Of a DNA stretch of 64,000 nucleotides, positions 60,481-64,000 are shown in pieces. Location: contig JANPYM010000001.1 in NCBI GenBank assembly GCA_025890175.1, forward strand, positions 1,081,187 to 1,145,186, in the 5' to 3' direction. A program made the translations under genes and the position numbers. A model generated the notes under the pieces. It searched no databases and was not told where the DNA came from. It saw only the letters and a list, made by a program, of their open reading frames with translations. This stretch comes from Ciborinia camelliae. Its lineage: Eukaryota > Ascomycota > Leotiomycetes > Helotiales > Sclerotiniaceae. The number at the start of each line of letters is the position of its first letter. Position 1 is the stretch's first letter.

Positions 60481-61190
60481 ATTATCTTGAAGGTGGATGC
60501 GAGCTAGGGTGTGCTTGGTTTGGGCAACAAAAAGGAGCAAAAGATATCAAAAGACCCTCTGGCTAACCACAACTTCAAGATAGAAGAGTAGCTAACTAGT
60601 GAGAGTTGATCTGATTCTTTTGTCTTCAATTGATGGAAACTGGAGTATGATCAGGCTTGAGTTGGGAAGGGATGAGAAAGTATTTTTTGGTTAATGTTTT
60701 GTTGGAGAAGAGTTGGTGGGATTTGTGCAGAAGTTTTCTTGCTTGTTAAAGAAGATGGGAGGACAAAAGCGGTCCAGCTTCAAGTGTTAGATACCCTATT
60801 AACCTTTAAGTTCTGTCGGGACAGCTGGTTTGTGTGGTGCCGACCCGTCTCCGAGGAAGATTCTGTTGCCGTATGGCTACGGCTGCCTTGTGATTGCGGG
60901 ATTTAATGGAAGGTTTAGTTCAGAAGAAGTGGGACTAGAAGATCTTTATTCGAGGGTGAGGAACAAACTTGTATATGAAAGGAGAATGGGAGAAAGAAGT
61001 TGCCTCAAGAGACCTGTCAGGGTGCCTTTATATCAAGCTGCGGCCAAGAACTACAGTACATTTTTGAGCACGTGGATCATTGCTTGGCTATTCGCAGCTC
61101 ATCATATTCATTCAAAGTCTTGAAATTAGTCCATCCCATCTTTTGTTTACGTTTTAGATCGTATGACACTGCTAAGATTACTACTTAATA

Positions 61191-61404
61191 CGGCTTAGGA
61201 TGAGTGAGGAGAGCTGTTAACGATGGGCCGAGTGCAAATTATATTGTCTGAAGATGGCGAACAATAGCATGAATTCACCTCTTGCAATCTTGCAGAATCT
61301 ATTTGATGCTGCTTAGGATGGGTTAGAAGAGCCGTCAATTGTGGGCCGAGTACCAATGATATTGTCGGAAGATGGAGAACAATAACATGATTTCACCGCC
61401 TGCA
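61191..61404. repeat. Diverged ~95-bp tandem duplication, 118-bp period
   Basis: Copies at 61191-61285 and 61309-61404 share GCTTAGGATG, GGGCCGAGT, ATATTGTC, GAAGATGG, GAACAATA and TTCACC blocks in order. Substitutions include both transitions and transversions, so it is not a simple RIP pattern. Confidence 0.8.
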
Positions 61405-62042
61405 TATAGGACGTTCATTCTGCGATCATAGAGCGGAGACTGTAGTGATGGGAGAATATCGATATTGTGCTGTTACATGGCGGGGTGCAGTCACCATCAA
61501 CCCAATGTTACATCGGGAACATCCAATATATACTTTTTTCACTTGAACTTCCTGATAGATTAAAAGCCTTATAAGAAGTTCCCTTGACTTTACTGCATGC
61601 TTTAATGTAAAGGATACATTGATCTAAATTTTATAAATCTCATCAAACGGCTGATAGACTTTTGTAACTTTAAAGGCCGAAGTAGGTTTTTGTTAAATTT
61701 ACCGGCAGAATTCGATCGAGAAATGGTGTCTCTTAATATTGAAGCAAGCTAGGCATGAGTTTCAAAGACATGAAGTCTTTTGAGTATTTAAGATATGGAT
61801 TGGTTAATGAAAACGCCAGTAGATTATAAGATGAGCATTCTACCCCCCTCCTTGTTGCCCCTTCATGGGTCACTTACAATTTAACAATCTACTAATAATC
61901 AGGAGTTATATCTTGTGGAACTTCTTGATGTTAATTTTAGATAATATTGTTGAGCTTGGTTGGATGATAATTCCAACATATTCTGAAGGTTCTAGGAGGT
62001 CTGTATCAAAATTTAAGAAGGGGGGGGCGGATTACGGGGTAA

Positions 62043-62402
62043 TGTTGAAAGTCCTATCGACAGAGTGAACACTTCAACATCATTAACCACCACAACTCAA
62101 TAAGATGTATGAAATAATGAATGATTTACTTGCATTCTTATTTAATGCAAGCATTTGCCGTTTAATTTTCAATATTTTCTGATCATTCTGTGGTTGTTGA
62201 GAGGAATATTTACGCTGAAACTAACCTAAATTCACCTCGATTTCAACACCTTTCCATCACCATCACTTCCCAGAAACTTCTAAATGGGGATCTAGGGGTG
62301 TTCGATTGTAAAGTGAAGTCTGGAGTTTGTCCAGTTGAAATAATAAAAAGTGGTTGAGTTCAAAAGATATATGGAACATTGTATCCTGTCGACAGGACTT
62401 TC
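62043..62402. repeat. Inverted repeat, 19-bp arms about 320 bp apart
   Basis: TTGAAAGTCCTATCGACAG at about 62046-62064 is matched in inverse orientation by CTGTCGACAGGACTTTCAA at about 62386-62404, with one mismatch. No clear target-site duplication flanks the arms. Confidence 0.6.
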
Positions 62403-64000
62403 AATTTAGATAGCTTCAATATCACCCTACTACTTCTAATCATTATTTTCAATCTTAGATGCCAAGTTTCCGAGGTCTGCAGGTAGCTGGAGTACATAGT
62501 TCCCGAAAAGAGTTTATCCCCGATCAAAACTGTCTTTCTAGGCGTATTTTCCTCACTCCAGCTGGTATTGATCTTACAAGTTTTGGCCTAGTCCTGTTCT
62601 CCTTCCTATACCTACCTATCTATTGGTTGCGTGGTCTAGATTTAGAATTTTTACATTAGTCCCCCTCTTTTTAGAGCTATAACTAGATAGCTTAATGGCA
62701 GACTTTAGTCCTAATTAATTAATATAATTTGATTGACTCGTATTTGAACTATATTTCTAGGAGATCTAGGTCCACTTATAGATTAGCCATGCTGCAGAGA
62801 GCCAAATTGAAGAGGTTGATCTCGCATTATTGAAATTGTGGAAAATTGAAAGCTTTTGGGCTGTGGAACTTGCTAGTTTGGATCCATCCCCGACTTCTAT
62901 GTACTGATGGTAATTAGTTTGGGAGAAAGAAGAGCATAGCATCATCAACCCGTCAACAGCAAAACTATTCGGCCTTGTAGGAGAATCAGCTATAAAGCTG
63001 GTATTCTGAAAGAGAACTGCTCTATGCCCCAAGCCCATGTAACCTATCCTATAATCATACCCCTGTCTAATGTAAAATATGTAGGTGCCGCAGACGAGTT
63101 GAAGGAAAATGGTGGAATGGAAAGTCGAATGCGGAAGTCGGCGTATTGTGGGGAGGAGTTCGTGGAAGATCGATGTGATATGACGGTGAACTGGAGGTCT
63201 AATGTAGTACTCGGTCAGTTTAGTATAATCACTTCGCACAAGGGCCACAGTGTCCCGTAGAGTCGAGACCCAAGTGGTCCTCCTGTGAGGTTGTTTAAGA
63301 TCTAGAAGACCACCGTGAAGACATCATATCCCATACTTTAAGTAGCCAACTTGAACGTTTGGGGTGGAAAAGAAGTGGTTGCTGTACGTTGATTCGTATG
63401 TAGATTTCAAGAAAGCAGGATATAACCGATATGAGGAAGAGGAAGCTCGTAGAATCGATGTTTTTGGAGGGTTAAAGTGGACGATTCGATAAAGAAATCG
63501 AAAGAGGATGTTGAAAGAATGAAAGGAAATCATGTGCGGCTACTAAATCTACCATCAAGTAGTGGGAAAACTTTTATTTTTAGCAATAGAGGACTATAGA
63601 TACATTAATTATCTCTAGCAATCTCTAATGTTCGTAGGCCTGAAAAGATATAAGACTTTAGAAGTTAAAGAGATCTTCTGAAAAATTCTCCATTCATATT
63701 AGAGCTCTTGTGTTTTCAATTCTATTGGAGTGAAAGCAAGTTTTCTTGTAGATATTGATTAACTCATGTCTAAATATATTTTTGATATATACTCGAGAAT
63801 TGTAGATATTGTAATTTGTTAATATGGCCAATTTTTGATACAAAACAGGCATGTTGCCATGCTGAGTTGACTCGTACTAGTATTATATTCCTCATTCAAT
63901 TCAGAAGAATGGATGTTCAAGTCATTTCGACTTTTTTTTTCGAATTCTTTACTGTGTGGCTTCCCCGGCCAAGAACTGCGGCTATAAGTTATCGCCGTTG

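Larger units (their letters stand above)
59211..64000. other. Terminal gene-poor interval with structured repeats
   Basis: No gene of a known family is recognised in 4.8 kb. It holds four exon-intron-like modules (59850-60480), a 118-bp-period duplication (61191-61404), a spaced inverted repeat (62043-62402) and scattered open frames. Of these, 60830-61123 (+), 62766-63248 (-) and 63024-63260 (+) are the longest. A stretch at about 63370-63490 (+) reads KKWLLYVDSY, YNRYEEEEARRIDVFGG in one frame and looks like a coding remnant. Confidence 0.5.

Noticed and set aside
60390..60566. Plus-strand 58-codon ORF starting MNLILLAILGG with Cys residues, resembling a small secreted effector
   Set aside because: Its hydrophobic start is antisense to the duplicated exon end (AATCTAAYTCT block). 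The same block in the other copies has no ATG or is out of frame, so it is probably a by-product of the repeat.
62766..63248. 160-aa minus-strand ORF
   Set aside because: Composition and lack of any motif suggest chance; a plus-strand open stretch overlaps it.

Overview
The window is chromosomal DNA of a filamentous ascomycete. The genes carry short introns (about 45-150 nt) with GTRAGT-type donors, CTAAC/CTRAC-like branch points and YAG acceptors. The gene set includes calnexin, a Crz1 calcineurin-response factor, a DUF3074 protein, a DUF3445 protein and an A-T-R NRPS-like reductase. Intergenic DNA is AT-rich and full of short simple repeats and TACCTAGGTA palindromes. The overall look fits Leotiomycetes (Botrytis/Sclerotinia-like), but that placement is inference from recognition, not a search.

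Layout: 0-11 kb is a dense housekeeping block. It holds the 5' end of calnexin (-), MDE1 of methionine salvage (+), a membrane-anchored cupredoxin (-), THO subunit THOC5 (-) divergent from the purine gene ADE8 (+), a DUF3074 START-like protein (-), and lumazine synthase RIB4 (+). A 927-aa disordered conserved fungal protein (-) covers 11.6-14.5 kb. A 5-kb gene-poor stretch rich in microsatellites and a 10-bp minisatellite follows. At 19.5-26.5 kb a manganese-type cation diffusion facilitator (-) is divergent from CRZ1 (+) across 2.9 kb. Next come an enoyl-reductase-like MDR protein (-, 27.1-28.3 kb), 3 kb with at most one tiny gene, a 2169-aa repetitive tryptophan-glycine/lysine-rich protein (+, 31.6-38.1 kb) and a DUF3445 heme-type N-demethylase-like protein (+).

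41.9-48.3 kb is a minimal secondary-metabolite-like locus. A 14-TM-type MFS exporter (-) and an A-T-R carboxylic-acid-reductase-like NRPS-like enzyme (+) share a 658-bp divergent promoter with paired GTTCCAACC inverted motifs and a 53-bp tandem duplication. A broken alpha/beta-hydrolase gene lies convergent beside it. After 3.7 kb of repeat-rich non-coding DNA come a single-domain Myb/SANT protein (+), a five-exon SAM methyltransferase with a GC-AG intron and a 19-nt exon (-), and an orphan Cys-rich protein (-). The last 4.8 kb has no recognised gene. It does hold four tandem ~175-bp modules on the minus strand, each looking like an exon plus an intron. That is the most unusual structure in the window.
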